Source: Sphingomonas sp. ERG5 (GTDB lineage: Bacteria > Pseudomonadota > Alphaproteobacteria > Sphingomonadales > Sphingomonadaceae). From it: 63,379 nucleotides of DNA. A model generated the notes under the pieces. That model was not told the origin of the DNA. It searched no databases and saw nothing but the letters and a program-made list of their open reading frames with translations. The stretch spans positions 1 through 63,379 of the forward strand of contig NZ_JSXI01000039.1 of NCBI RefSeq assembly GCF_000803065.1. The letters run 5' to 3'. Below, in pieces: positions 17,705 through 26,964 of the stretch (the stretch's first letter is position 1; every line of letters starts with the position of its first letter). Made by a program: the position numbers and the translations under genes.

Positions 17705-19449
17705 CAGACCAGCGCCTTCGCTTCGTCGTCCATTTCGCCGGTGACTTCATTGGCCTGAAGGATCATCTCGGTATGCGCCGCGCCGCTTGGGATCATCGGG
17801 AAGCAATTGGCCAGCTGGCTGACCATGCAGTCGACCAGCACCGGCCCGTCATGCGCAAGCATCGCGGCGATGCCGTCATCGAGCTCGCCAGGCTTCTCGA
17901 TCTTGATGCCCTTCCAGCCATAGGCCTCGGCGAGCTTCACGAAGTCGGGCAGGGAGTCGCTGTAGCTTTCGGCATAACGGCTCGAATAGGTCAGTTCCTG
18001 CCACTGGCGGACCATGCCCATATACTGGTTGTTGAGGATGAAGATCTTGACCGGCAGGCGATATTGCGTCGCCGTGGCCAGTTCCTGGATGTTCATCTGG
18101 ATCGAGGCTTCGCCGGCGATGTCGATGACCAGCGCCTTGGGATTGCCGAGCTGCGCACCGATCGCGGCGGGCAGGCCATAGCCCATCGTGCCGAGACCGC
18201 CCGAGGTCAGCCATTTATTCGGCGCCTCAAAGTCGAAATGCTGCGCGGCCCACATCTGGTGCTGGCCGACCTCAGTGGTGATGATCGGCGCTTGCTTGTG
18301 CGTTGCCTCCCACAGCGCACGGATCGCACGCTGCGGCATGATCTCGGTCGCGCTGTCGGTGAAATTGAGGCTGCCGACCGCGCGCCAGCCCTCGATCCGG
18401 CGCCACCATTCGGCGAGATCGGGCTTGGGATGGCGTCGCGACTTGTAGACGCGGATCATGTCTTCGAGCGCATGGCCGATATCGGCGACGATCGGCAGGT
18501 CGATGCGCACCGTCTTGTTGATCGACGAGCGGTCGATATCGATATGCACCTTGCGGCTGTTCGGACTGAACGCGTCGAGCCGCCCGGTCACCCGGTCGTC
18601 GAACCGCGCTCCCATCGCGATCACCAGATCGGCCTGGTTCATCGCCCAGTTGGCTTCATAGGTGCCGTGCATGCCGAGCATGCCGAGCCACTGGTCGGAC
18701 GAGGCGGGGAAGGCGCCCAGGCCCATCAAGGTCGAGGTGACCGGCGCGCCGGTGATGCGCGCGAGTTCGCGCAGCAGCTGGCTTGCCGCCGGGCCTGAAT
18801 TGATGATCCCGCCGCCCGTGTAGAAGATCGGCCGTTCCGCCGCCGCGAGCATGTCGACGACCTGTTCGATCGCCGCCTGGTCGGCCTTGACCTGCGGACG
18901 ATAGGTCTTGTGCTTGATCGGGCCGGGCTTGCTGTAGCGCGCGGTTGCGACCTGCACGTCCTTGGGGATGTCGACCACCACCGGACCGGGGCGGCCCGAG
19001 GTGGCGATATGGAACGCCTCATGGATCACCGCGCCGAGCTGGGCCGGGTCCTTCACGAGGTAATTATGCTTGGTGCAATGGCGCGTGATGCCGACGGTGT
19101 CGGCCTCCTGGAACGCGTCGGTACCGATCAGCGCGGTCGGCACCTGACCGGTGATCACGACCATCGGGATCGAATCCATCAGCGCGTCAGTGATACCCGT
19201 GACGGCATTGGTCGCGCCGGGGCCCGAGGTGACGAGCACCACGCCGGGCTTGCCGGTCGAGCGGGCATAACCCTCGGCGGCATGCGTCGCGGCTTGTTCG
19301 TGGCGCACCAGAATGTGCTTGATCCGCCCCGAACGGAACAGGGCGTCGTAAATGGGAAGAACCGCGCCGCCCGGATAGCCGAACACGACTTCCACACCGA
19401 GATCGCACAGCGCCTCGACAAGGATATCGGCTCCACTCTTCTCGGTCAT
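17704..19449 (-). CDS. ilvB: Acetolactate synthase large (catalytic) subunit
   Basis: This 581-residue thiamine-diphosphate enzyme makes acetolactate from pyruvate. The N-terminal Pyr domain has the catalytic Glu in RHEQAATHAAEGYARS; a central FAD-binding domain and C-terminal PP domain follow, with GEASIQMNIQEL and NNQYMGMVRQW marking the ThDP/Mg site. The ATG at 19449 has AAGGACG; the frame opens 12 codons earlier without that support. The gene begins 78 bases after the miaA stop. Confidence 0.96.
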
Positions 19450-19527
19450 CGGTCGTCCTTCATGATTGCAGCGCAACAAATGCAATGCGAAGCGCGCTGC
19501 TAGTGATGGAAAATGCGGTCGTCAACC

Positions 19528-20469
19528 TCAATTGTGTAATCTAGTTTCAATATCGTTGAGCAGCGTGTTCGAATCTGTCTCGGCTGTTCGGGGCCACATA
19601 GCGGGAGGTTGATTCCGAAACCACGTAAATTGTCGCTTGGCATATTGCCGCGTGGCGAGACGGGCGCGGGTGAGCGCTTCGTCGCGGCTGATCTGCCCGT
19701 TGAGCAGCGCGGTGATCTCCGGCACGCCGATCGCGCGCAGCACCGGCGCATCGGTGGGAAGGTCGGTTCGCGCGATCAACGCCGCAACTTCCTCGATCGC
19801 GCCTGCATCGAACATCGCGGCCAGCCGGGCGTCACAGCGACCGAGCAGCCATTCACGATCGGGTAGCAGGATCGTCGCGGTCAGGGCGATGGCGTCGCCG
19901 ATGCCGCCGGTCCTGTCGCGCTGCCAGTCGGCAAGCGGACGGCCGGTGGACCGCACGACTTCGAGCGCACGGGCAACGCGGGTCGTATCGGCGGGAGCGA
20001 GGCGCTGCGCCGCACCGGGATCGGCCTCGGCCAGCAGGCGATAGGATTGGGCGACAGGCAATGCGCGTATTTCCTCGCGGATCGCCGGGTCGATCGGCGG
20101 AACCGGGGCGATCCCGTCGAGCAGCGTGCGGATATGGAGGCCGGTGCCGCCGACCAGAACCGGCAACCGGCCCGATGCCTGGGTTTCGGCGATGACGCGC
20201 CGCGCATCCATTGCCCAATGGGCGGCGGAACCGCTCCCGGCACCATCGACATAGCCGAACAGGCGGTGCGGGACACGCGCCTCTTCCTCGGCGGTGGGAC
20301 GCGCCGAAAGGACGCGCAGATCGGCATAGACCTGCGCCGAATCCGCATTGATCACCACGCCATTGTGCCGTTCAGCGAGCATCATCGCCAGCGCGGACTT
20401 GCCGCTGGCGGTCGGCCCTGCAATGAGCGCCACGCGGGGCAAGTGCTCCAGATTCGGGGATTGGGCCAT
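19528..20469 (-). CDS. miaA: tRNA dimethylallyltransferase
   Basis: This 313-residue enzyme adds an isopentenyl group to A37 of tRNAs reading UNN codons. The P-loop GPTASGKS is at 18-25, followed by [32 protein letters not shown], and the late [17 protein letters not shown] motif. The start is taken at 20469; the ATG there and the serB ATG share the same CATG, and an alternative ATG two codons earlier would overlap serB more. It lies directly before ilvB on the same strand. Confidence 0.95.
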   Translation of the reverse strand: MAQSPNLEHLPRVALIAGPTASGKSALAMMLAERHNGVVINADSAQVYADLRVLSARPTAEEEARVPHRLFGYVDGAGSGSAAHWAMDARRVIAETQASGRLPVLVGGTGLHIRTLLDGIAPVPPIDPAIREEIRALPVAQSYRLLAEADPGAAQRLAPADTTRVARALEVVRSTGRPLADWQRDRTGGIGDAIALTATILLPDREWLLGRCDARLAAMFDAGAIEEVAALIARTDLPTDAPVLRAIGVPEITALLNGQISRDEALTRARLATRQYAKRQFTWFRNQPPAMWPRTAETDSNTLLNDIETRLHN

Positions 20470-21349
20470 GTTCATCGCGACGCTGATAGCACCGGGAACC
20501 CTGGCCGGGAGCGATATTTCCACCGCTGGCGATGTGCTGCGCGATGCCGGCTGCGAGCCGGGCGCACAGGGCTGGATCGATGAGGGTTTTGCCGCCGATA
20601 TCGGTTTTACAGGCGATCCGGTCGCGGCGCGCGAGGCGCTGGAAAGCACTTCTCCGGCGATGGATATCGTCGTGCAGTCCGCCGAAGGGCGCGCCAGGAA
20701 ATTGCTCGTCGCTGATATGGATTCGACCATGATCACGGTCGAATGCATTGATGAGCTGGCCGATTATGCCGGCATCAAGCCGCAAATCGCCGAAATCACC
20801 GAGCGCGCGATGCGCGGCGAACTGGATTTCGAGGCGGCGCTCGACGCGCGGGTCGCGCTGCTCAAGGGCCTCGACGAAGCGGTGATCGAGCAATGCCTGG
20901 CCGAACGCGTCGTCATCATGCCCGGGGCGGTCCCGCTGATCCGCACGATGCGCGCGCGCGGTGCGCTGACCATCCTCGTGTCGGGCGGCTTCACGCGCTT
21001 TGCCGAGCCGGTGGCGAAGATCATCGGGTTCGACCGCGCGATCGCAAATGTGCTGGAAATCGCGGACGGCAAGCTGACCGGCACGGTGACCAAGCCGATC
21101 GTCGGGTCGGACACCAAATTGCAGACCTTGCTCAATGCGGTGGCGGAGCGCGGGATCAAGGCTGAAGAGACCCTGGCGGTCGGTGACGGCGCGAACGACC
21201 TGGCGATGATCAGGCGCGCGGGACTGGGCGTCGCCTATCGCGCCAAGCCGATCGTCGCCGCGGCGGCAGCAGCGCGGGTCAGCCATAACGACCTGACCGC
21301 TTTGCTGTACGCTCAGGGAATCGCCAAGGCGGATTGGGTGACGACCTAG
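20468..21349 (+). CDS. serB: Phosphoserine phosphatase
   Basis: This 293-residue HAD-family enzyme makes serine from phosphoserine. The nucleophile motif [10 protein letters not shown] has Asp83 and acid Asp85; ILVSGGFT supplies the motif II serine and [11 protein letters not shown] motif IV. An N-terminal 75-residue extension resembles the regulatory part of long SerB proteins. It is divergent from miaA, with overlapping start codons, so each promoter or leader must lie inside the other gene or the messages may be leaderless. Confidence 0.95.
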   Translation: MFIATLIAPGTLAGSDISTAGDVLRDAGCEPGAQGWIDEGFAADIGFTGDPVAAREALESTSPAMDIVVQSAEGRARKLLVADMDSTMITVECIDELADYAGIKPQIAEITERAMRGELDFEAALDARVALLKGLDEAVIEQCLAERVVIMPGAVPLIRTMRARGALTILVSGGFTRFAEPVAKIIGFDRAIANVLEIADGKLTGTVTKPIVGSDTKLQTLLNAVAERGIKAEETLAVGDGANDLAMIRRAGLGVAYRAKPIVAAAAAARVSHNDLTALLYAQGIAKADWVTT

Positions 21350-21430
21350 GTTGGCCTTCCGGCTGGCCGCGCCAACACTTCGTTCATGATTTGCACGCAC
21401 CATTGCCGGTATTCCGAGAGGAGGCTGACA

Positions 21431-22837
21431 ATGCGCACCGCCCTGTGGCTCATTCTTCCCCTGACGCTCGTCACCATCGAAGCGCGTGCGCAGACCGCGA
21501 CGCAACAGACCGAGCCCGCAGATCAAATCTGCATCGATGGTCCGCGATGGGGCGCGACGCTTGACGAGAGTCGGCGGATCGAAGCCGAGCCCATTCCTCC
21601 CAGTTACAGGAGATTGTTCGAATCCACCGCGCCCTGCACGCGCTGGGCGCTCGACAAGGGATCAGTGGTCGACTGGCACCTGCGCTTCGGCAGTGATCGC
21701 AGCATCACCGCGGCGCTGGCTTATCTCGAGCAGGATTACACCCGCGCTGTCCCGGCGCCCGACGCATATCCTCACCTGCTCGATCAGGCCTTTCGCATGG
21801 CGGTGCCCGATCTGAAACGAGCAGCGGCGCTCAAACAGCCGACGGGACTGACTTATTCGGTCAGCAGTCGTTTCATCGAAGGCAGCAAGCCGATCCGCCG
21901 GTTTCAGGAATTGGTCAGGGCGCGCGAGAATTACATCTTCCTTGCCCGGCATTATCTCCGCGCGGCGGAAGCGTTCGGTTCGGCCACCATGCTCGCCACG
22001 GCCGACCGATATCTCGGGCCCGCGGTGGCGGGTGCCGAGGTGTTGACGCCGCTAGAGCAGCAGCCACCGGTCGAGGGACTGCTCTCCTTCAATCTCGATC
22101 CGCATCAACTCGACCATCTGCGGGCACGTGCCGCGATTGTTGCCGCACAGCTTAGGCTGCGGCCCGAGGACATCGATCGGGCACGCGTGATACTGCAATC
22201 CATCGAGCGCCCGATCTACCATCGCCTGGCCGAAACCGCGTTCAGTGGCGGGGATGATTTCTGCGACATCGCGCAAGGCTGGAACGATGCCGAACCAGTC
22301 GCGGCGGCGTGCCGCGCGGACGATGACATGCAGCAAAAGGTCGTTGACTACTGGATCGATCGTGCCGCGCTGGATCTGATCGTAGCGCCCGGCGGCGATC
22401 GTCCCGATGCCGCGGGGAGTAGCCTGGCGCTTGCCACCAGGCTGCTGACACTGGAACAGCAACCGGATCGCTCGACCCGATGCTGTGGCCGGTCAGCGAC
22501 GGAGGATATGCTGGATCTGCTGCTGCTCAGCGCCGGCGCCTATGAGCGGCGCCTTCGCGCGACCATAGTGAATGATGCAAATGCGGCCGGCGAGAACTGG
22601 TGGCGGGCGCTCGGTGCGCTGCAACAGGCGGAAAGGCTTGCTCGGCCCTATGAGGCGCCGGCACGTTTCACCCGGATCGCGGGCGCTTGGCTCAAGCTGT
22701 GGTCGATGAGCGTGACGGTTTTCCCCGAGCCGAAGGAGCGCCTGCGCTACACCGGCAATCCGGACATGATCCGCTATGCCGGCTATCTCGCCACGAACAT
22801 GGCCGGTATCGCTGCGTCCGCCAGGGCTGAGCCCTGA
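21431..22837 (+). CDS. Secreted protein of unknown function
   Basis: This 468-residue protein starts at an ATG with AGGAGG 7 bases upstream and has a signal peptide (MRTALWLILPLTLVTIEARA). The rest is mainly helical with Ala/Leu/Arg-rich stretches such as AARAIVAAQLRLRPEDIDRA-like segments, perhaps a helical repeat fold. There is a CCGRSATEDMLDLLLLSAGA stretch with paired cysteines and a WWRALGALQQAERLARPYE segment. I recognise no domain. It stands alone between serB and a convergent SPOR-protein gene. Confidence 0.75.
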   Translation: MRTALWLILPLTLVTIEARAQTATQQTEPADQICIDGPRWGATLDESRRIEAEPIPPSYRRLFESTAPCTRWALDKGSVVDWHLRFGSDRSITAALAYLEQDYTRAVPAPDAYPHLLDQAFRMAVPDLKRAAALKQPTGLTYSVSSRFIEGSKPIRRFQELVRARENYIFLARHYLRAAEAFGSATMLATADRYLGPAVAGAEVLTPLEQQPPVEGLLSFNLDPHQLDHLRARAAIVAAQLRLRPEDIDRARVILQSIERPIYHRLAETAFSGGDDFCDIAQGWNDAEPVAAACRADDDMQQKVVDYWIDRAALDLIVAPGGDRPDAAGSSLALATRLLTLEQQPDRSTRCCGRSATEDMLDLLLLSAGAYERRLRATIVNDANAAGENWWRALGALQQAERLARPYEAPARFTRIAGAWLKLWSMSVTVFPEPKERLRYTGNPDMIRYAGYLATNMAGIAASARAEP

Positions 22838-22862
22838 TCGGATGTGTCAAATCGCCGAAAGC

Positions 22863-23840
22863 CTACGGCCCGACCGGCACGCACGGTTTGACCGCCGCAC
22901 AGGCGCGCGAGGCTTCGCCGTTCGACGCGAACGGGCCGACGAGCAATCGGGTCAGAGCGCCCGCCTTCACATAATAAGGCTGGCGGCCGGGAAAGCGCCC
23001 GCCGACCTGACCCCATAGCTTGCGCGCATTGGCGGGATCGCCGAACGCGCCAAGCTGGGCCCGCCAGTTGCCGGTTGCGACGGGATGCGGTGCCGCTTGC
23101 GCGACCGCCGGAGCGGGGCGAACCTTGACCCTTGGCGGGGCAGGGGGTCGCTCGTCACGCGGGCGGGCCCCAACATTGTCTTCATAGGAAGAAGGCGGCA
23201 CGTCGGTTCCTCGCATCGCGGTTTGCGTGCCCGTGCCGGAAATTTCCGGCGGCAGCGGCGACCGCGCGGCATCGGCTTCATACTGGCGCGCGAGGACCAG
23301 ACCCTGCTGGCGTTGATCCTGCGGGATATATTGATCCATCTGCGCCTGCACGCTCGATGCCTGAGGCAGGCCGGAGGCAGCGGAGCGCACCATCAGCGCA
23401 TAAGCGCGAGGCCAGTCGCGCGGCACGCCGTCGCCATTGTAGAGCATGGTGCCGAGCACCAGTTGCGCGCGGGGTTCGCCGCGTGCGACCGATTTCTCCA
23501 GCCAGGGAAGCGCCTCGGCGCGTTTGCCGCTCTGGAACAGGATCAGGCCGTAATTGGTCTCGCCCTGGGGATGGCCCTGCAGCGCCGCCTTGCGGTACCA
23601 GCTTTCGGCCATGACGATATCGACCGGCACGCCGCGACCGAGCTTATAGGCTTGGCCGAGATTGAACTGGGCGTCGGCGTCGCCGGCGATCGCCGCGGGG
23701 CGCCATTCGTCGACCGCCAGCTTATACTCGCCGCGACCCCAGGCATCGACGCCTGCTTTCACGTCGGCCGCCGCCGGCATCGCCAGCGCCATGAAGATAC
23801 CGGCAAGGCCAAAAGCCACCGGACGAAGCGTGCTGCGCAT
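22863..23840 (-). CDS. Sel1-repeat protein with C-terminal SPOR domain
   Basis: This 325-residue exported protein has a signal peptide (to about residue 26, AMPAAAD), then three to four Sel1-type TPR units (GDADAQFNLGQAYKLGRGV, GHPQGETNYGLILFQSGKR, GEPRAQLVLGTMLYNGDGV), a Pro/Arg-rich linker (ERPPAPPRVKVRPAPA), and a SPOR domain from about residue 255 (GNWRAQLGAFGDPANARKLW). SPOR domains bind denuded septal peptidoglycan. It is divergent from the ParA-like operon, whose last gene also ends in a SPOR domain. Confidence 0.9.
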   Translation of the reverse strand: MRSTLRPVAFGLAGIFMALAMPAAADVKAGVDAWGRGEYKLAVDEWRPAAIAGDADAQFNLGQAYKLGRGVPVDIVMAESWYRKAALQGHPQGETNYGLILFQSGKRAEALPWLEKSVARGEPRAQLVLGTMLYNGDGVPRDWPRAYALMVRSAASGLPQASSVQAQMDQYIPQDQRQQGLVLARQYEADAARSPLPPEISGTGTQTAMRGTDVPPSSYEDNVGARPRDERPPAPPRVKVRPAPAVAQAAPHPVATGNWRAQLGAFGDPANARKLWGQVGGRFPGRQPYYVKAGALTRLLVGPFASNGEASRACAAVKPCVPVGP

Positions 23841-23991
23841 AATCTGTTCCATCCTCGCTACACCACTTGAGGTCGATAATGCCTGCTAGCGCGGAATTGG
23901 CAAAGATTTCGTTAGCCATATCGTGCCGAAACGGGGCGGGCGTCGTTTCATGCTGTCCCTGATCGGCCTGCCGCCCGCCTTCTCCGCAGCG

Positions 23992-24006
23992 TTAACCGGT
24001 TCTTGA
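23992..24006. promoter_or_regulatory. CtrA-like binding site
   Basis: TTAA, seven bases, then TTGA: one mismatch from the alphaproteobacterial CtrA consensus TTAA-N7-TTAA. It lies 53 bases before the ParA-like start in the divergent gap 23841-24058. The match is short and can occur by chance; its place between two cell-cycle-type genes makes it worth recording. Confidence 0.3.
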
Positions 24007-24058
24007 CGTGTCCCATGCCATTTCAGCCCCTGGATTTTAGCGGGAGTTCAGGGGACAC

Positions 24059-24775
24059 ATGCGCGTTCTCGCGATGGCATCACAGAAAGGCGGCTCGGGC
24101 AAGACCACGCTGTCGGGACATCTGGCCGTACAGGCACAGCTGGCCGGCGCGGGCCCGGTCGTACTGATCGATATCGATCCTCAGGGGTCGCTGTCGGATT
24201 GGTGGAATGAGCGGAGCGCCGAGTATCCGGCCTTTGCTCAAACGACGGTGGCGCGGCTCGCCGCCGATCTGGAGATACTGCGTCAGCAGGGTTTCCGATT
24301 GGCGATGATCGACACGCCCCCCGCCATTACCATGGCAATCCAGAGCGTGATTCAGGTCGCCGAACTGATCGTCATCCCGACGCGTCCGTCGCCGCACGAT
24401 CTGCGCGCCGTCGGCGCGACGGTCGACCTGTGCGAACGCGCCGGCAAGCCGTTGCTGTTCGTGGTCAATGGCGCAACGCCCAAGGCCAAGATCACTTCGG
24501 AAGCCGCGGTCGCGCTGTCGCAGCATGGCACGGTCGCCCCGGTCACGATCCATCACCGCACCGATTTCGCGGCATCGATGATCGATGGCCGTACCGTGAT
24601 GGAGGTCGATCCGAACGGGCGCTCCAGCCAGGAAGTGCAGGCGCTCTGGTCGTATATCTCCGACCGGCTCGAAAAGAATTTCCGCCGTACCGTGTTTGCC
24701 GCCCCCCAGGCGGTCAACGGCTATGGTCAGCAGCGTCCGGCCGCGGGTGGCTTCGGCCGCCGCGTGATGAGCTGA
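24059..24775 (+). CDS. Orphan ParA-family ATPase
   Basis: This 238-residue protein has the deviant Walker A motif KGGSGKTT (10-17, signature Lys10 and Lys15), the DIDPQGSLSDWW motif (38-48) and MIDTPPA as Walker B. ParA-type ATPases bind DNA as ATP dimers and position plasmids, chromosome origins, chemoreceptors or division proteins. No ParB lies nearby and the chromosome's own parAB is not here, so it belongs with positioning ATPases such as MipZ, PpfA or McdA. AGGGGA precedes the start. It leads an operon of three genes. Confidence 0.9.
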   Translation: MRVLAMASQKGGSGKTTLSGHLAVQAQLAGAGPVVLIDIDPQGSLSDWWNERSAEYPAFAQTTVARLAADLEILRQQGFRLAMIDTPPAITMAIQSVIQVAELIVIPTRPSPHDLRAVGATVDLCERAGKPLLFVVNGATPKAKITSEAAVALSQHGTVAPVTIHHRTDFAASMIDGRTVMEVDPNGRSSQEVQALWSYISDRLEKNFRRTVFAAPQAVNGYGQQRPAAGGFGRRVMS

Positions 24776-24788
24776 GGGAGGGCCAGAC

Positions 24789-25535
24789 ATGATTGGACAG
24801 CCCAAACCGTTTGCATCGCTTTCCTCGACCTTGCTCGCCCGCAAGGGGACGGCCCGTCCCGCCATGCGCCCGCAGGGTTTTGGCGGCTTCGGTTCGCTGC
24901 AGTCGCAGGACGATCTTGGCTGGAACGACATGGGCGATCCGCATGATGCGCATGCGCATCACGACGCCCATGCTTTTCATGATGCCCATGCTCTTCATGA
25001 TACGCAGCCAGTCGTGCCCCCCGTGCTGATGCAGCGCGAAGTGCTGCAGCGCGAGATGCTTGGCGACGAATTCGACGCGTCGCCGATCCCGGCGCACGCG
25101 CCTGACGCGTTGAAAGAGTTGGAAGAGGAGTTCGAGGAAGAAGCCGAGCCGGTTTTCGAATCCGTGCTGGCGGTGAAACCGATCCGTGCGCTCGATCCCT
25201 CGATTGCGCAGCCGGTTGTCGCTCCCCCCGCCGTCGTTCCTCCGGCCGTCGTTCTTCCTGCCGTCGCTCCTGTCGCTGTGGACGCCGTTCCTCTCCCCGC
25301 TACGCTCCCCCTGGCGCACGCGGCCCGGATCGCGCGCGAGACGAGCGCCAAGCGCGGCAAGGCAGCCTTCACGCTGCGCCTCGATCATGAACGCCATCTT
25401 CACCTGCGTCTGGCAAGCGCGCTCAAGAACCGTTCCGCCCAGCAACTCGTCACCGAAGCGCTGGACGCATTTCTCGATACTTTGCCCGAGGTGGCCGAGC
25501 TGGCTGATCAGCTGTCACCACAGGCCGCACGCTGA
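24789..25535 (+). CDS. Histidine-rich protein with putative ribbon-helix-helix C-terminus
   Basis: This 248-residue protein follows the ParA-like gene by 13 bases. Around residues 50-72 it has a His/Asp/Ala repeat (HDAHAHHDAHAFHDAHAL); an acidic helix (ALKELEEEFEEEAEP, about 108-122) and a Pro/Val/Ala-rich linker (about 138-175) follow. The last 60 residues (AAFTLRLDHERHLHLRLASA onward) look like a short strand plus two helices, resembling ribbon-helix-helix DNA-binding domains. I infer the partner of the ATPase, in the ParB/ParG position. No known family is certain. Confidence 0.75.
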   Translation: MIGQPKPFASLSSTLLARKGTARPAMRPQGFGGFGSLQSQDDLGWNDMGDPHDAHAHHDAHAFHDAHALHDTQPVVPPVLMQREVLQREMLGDEFDASPIPAHAPDALKELEEEFEEEAEPVFESVLAVKPIRALDPSIAQPVVAPPAVVPPAVVLPAVAPVAVDAVPLPATLPLAHAARIARETSAKRGKAAFTLRLDHERHLHLRLASALKNRSAQQLVTEALDAFLDTLPEVAELADQLSPQAAR

Positions 25536-25554
25536 TCGATTTGGGGGAAATCCG

Positions 25555-26925
25555 ATGAAGACCCGGGCCTTGTTCACTGCTGGAATGTCCGCACTGGTGC
25601 TTGGCGGCACGGTGTTCGTTTGCGCAACCGGGCCGGGCGGCATCGCCTCCGCCAGCACCCGCGCGGAAACCAACACCGAAAAGGCCGCCGCCAAGGAAGA
25701 GGCAACGGCACGCAAGGCGTTCGGCAAGCGCAAATATGACCAGGCGGTCGCACATGCCGAGGCGGCGGTCGGTTTTGGCCCGCAGGTCGTGAGCTATCGC
25801 TTGCTGCTCGCGCAAAGCTATCTCCGTGCCGGCCGGTTCAGCTCGGCGCGCCAGTCCTTTGCCGATGTGCTTGCGCTCGACCCGTCGAATGGCGGCGCGG
25901 CGCTCCAGCTTGCGCTGACCGAGATCGCCGAGGGGAATTGGGATGGCGCCCGCCATACGCTCGATGCCAATGCGTCGCTCATTCCGGCAAGCGATCGCGG
26001 TCTCGCCATCGCGCTGGCGGGTGATCCCGCCACTGCGGTCGATGTGCTCATCGCTGCGGTTCGGACGCCCGGCGCGGACGCCAAGACCCGGCAGAACCTG
26101 GCGCTCGCGCTGGCGCTGGCCGGACGCTGGCAGGATGCCAAGACGCTTGTCGCGGTCGATGTCGCTCCGGCGGAGGTCGACAAGAGAATCATGGAATGGG
26201 CGAGCTTTGCACGTCCGACCTCGGCGTCCGATCAGGTCGCGAGCTTGCTTGGCGTGACGCCGGTGCAGGATGGCGGCCAGCCGGCTGCGCTGGCGCTCAA
26301 CCTGCCGCGTGGAACCGCGATGGCGAGCCAGAACAGCGCACCGGTCGAGGCCGCTGTGCCTGCTCAGCCCGTCGCCTCGGTCGCGGTCGCGGTTGCCGCC
26401 GCGACGAGCGTGCCCGCCGCATCGCCGGAAACCTCGGTTGCGGCTGTCGCTGCGCCTGCGTCTTACGTCAGCTTCGGCGGGCGGCAGGAAGTGGTGCAGG
26501 CGATCCCGGCACGCGTTGCGCGCGTAAAGGTTGAATCGCGCGGTACGCCGGGTGCCGCCGCCACGCCGCCCATCACGCCGGCTGTCGCCAGGGTGGTGGT
26601 TGCCAGGGCCAAGCCGGTCGCCGGCGCCGCGGTCGCGCCGCGTGCCGCCGCCAAGGGCAATTTCTTCGTCCAGCTCGGTGCATTCGACAATGCCGCCGTC
26701 GCCAAGGACGCCTGGGGCCGCATCGCGCGCCGCAACGCCGGCTTTGGCGGGCACACCCCATCAGGCATGCCGATCAAATCGGGTGCCGGCAGCTTCTATC
26801 GCCTGTCGGTCGGCGGCTTTGCCCGCAACGATGCCGATGCGCTGTGCAAAGGCTATCGGGCGAAGGGCGGCACGTGCTTCGTCCGCGCCAGCGCCGGCGA
26901 TCAGGTAGCCAGCTGGGTCAAGTGA
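25555..26925 (+). CDS. Secreted TPR-like protein with C-terminal SPOR domain
   Basis: This 456-residue protein has a signal or anchor segment (MKTRALFTAGMSALVLGG), then TPR-like helices (about 45-200: AFGKRKYDQAVAHAEAAVG, SYLRAGRFSSARQSFADVLA), a long Ala/Val/Pro-rich linker, and a SPOR domain from about residue 366 (GNFFVQLGAFDNAAVAKDAW). Architecture parallels the Sel1/SPOR protein across the divergent promoter. GGGGGAAA precedes the start, 19 bases after the previous stop, so it is the third gene of the ParA operon. Confidence 0.9.
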   Translation: MKTRALFTAGMSALVLGGTVFVCATGPGGIASASTRAETNTEKAAAKEEATARKAFGKRKYDQAVAHAEAAVGFGPQVVSYRLLLAQSYLRAGRFSSARQSFADVLALDPSNGGAALQLALTEIAEGNWDGARHTLDANASLIPASDRGLAIALAGDPATAVDVLIAAVRTPGADAKTRQNLALALALAGRWQDAKTLVAVDVAPAEVDKRIMEWASFARPTSASDQVASLLGVTPVQDGGQPAALALNLPRGTAMASQNSAPVEAAVPAQPVASVAVAVAAATSVPAASPETSVAAVAAPASYVSFGGRQEVVQAIPARVARVKVESRGTPGAAATPPITPAVARVVVARAKPVAGAAVAPRAAAKGNFFVQLGAFDNAAVAKDAWGRIARRNAGFGGHTPSGMPIKSGAGSFYRLSVGGFARNDADALCKGYRAKGGTCFVRASAGDQVASWVK

Positions 26926-26964
26926 CCGGCTGGACGATTTGACCGGCGGCGTAACGCGTCAGAA

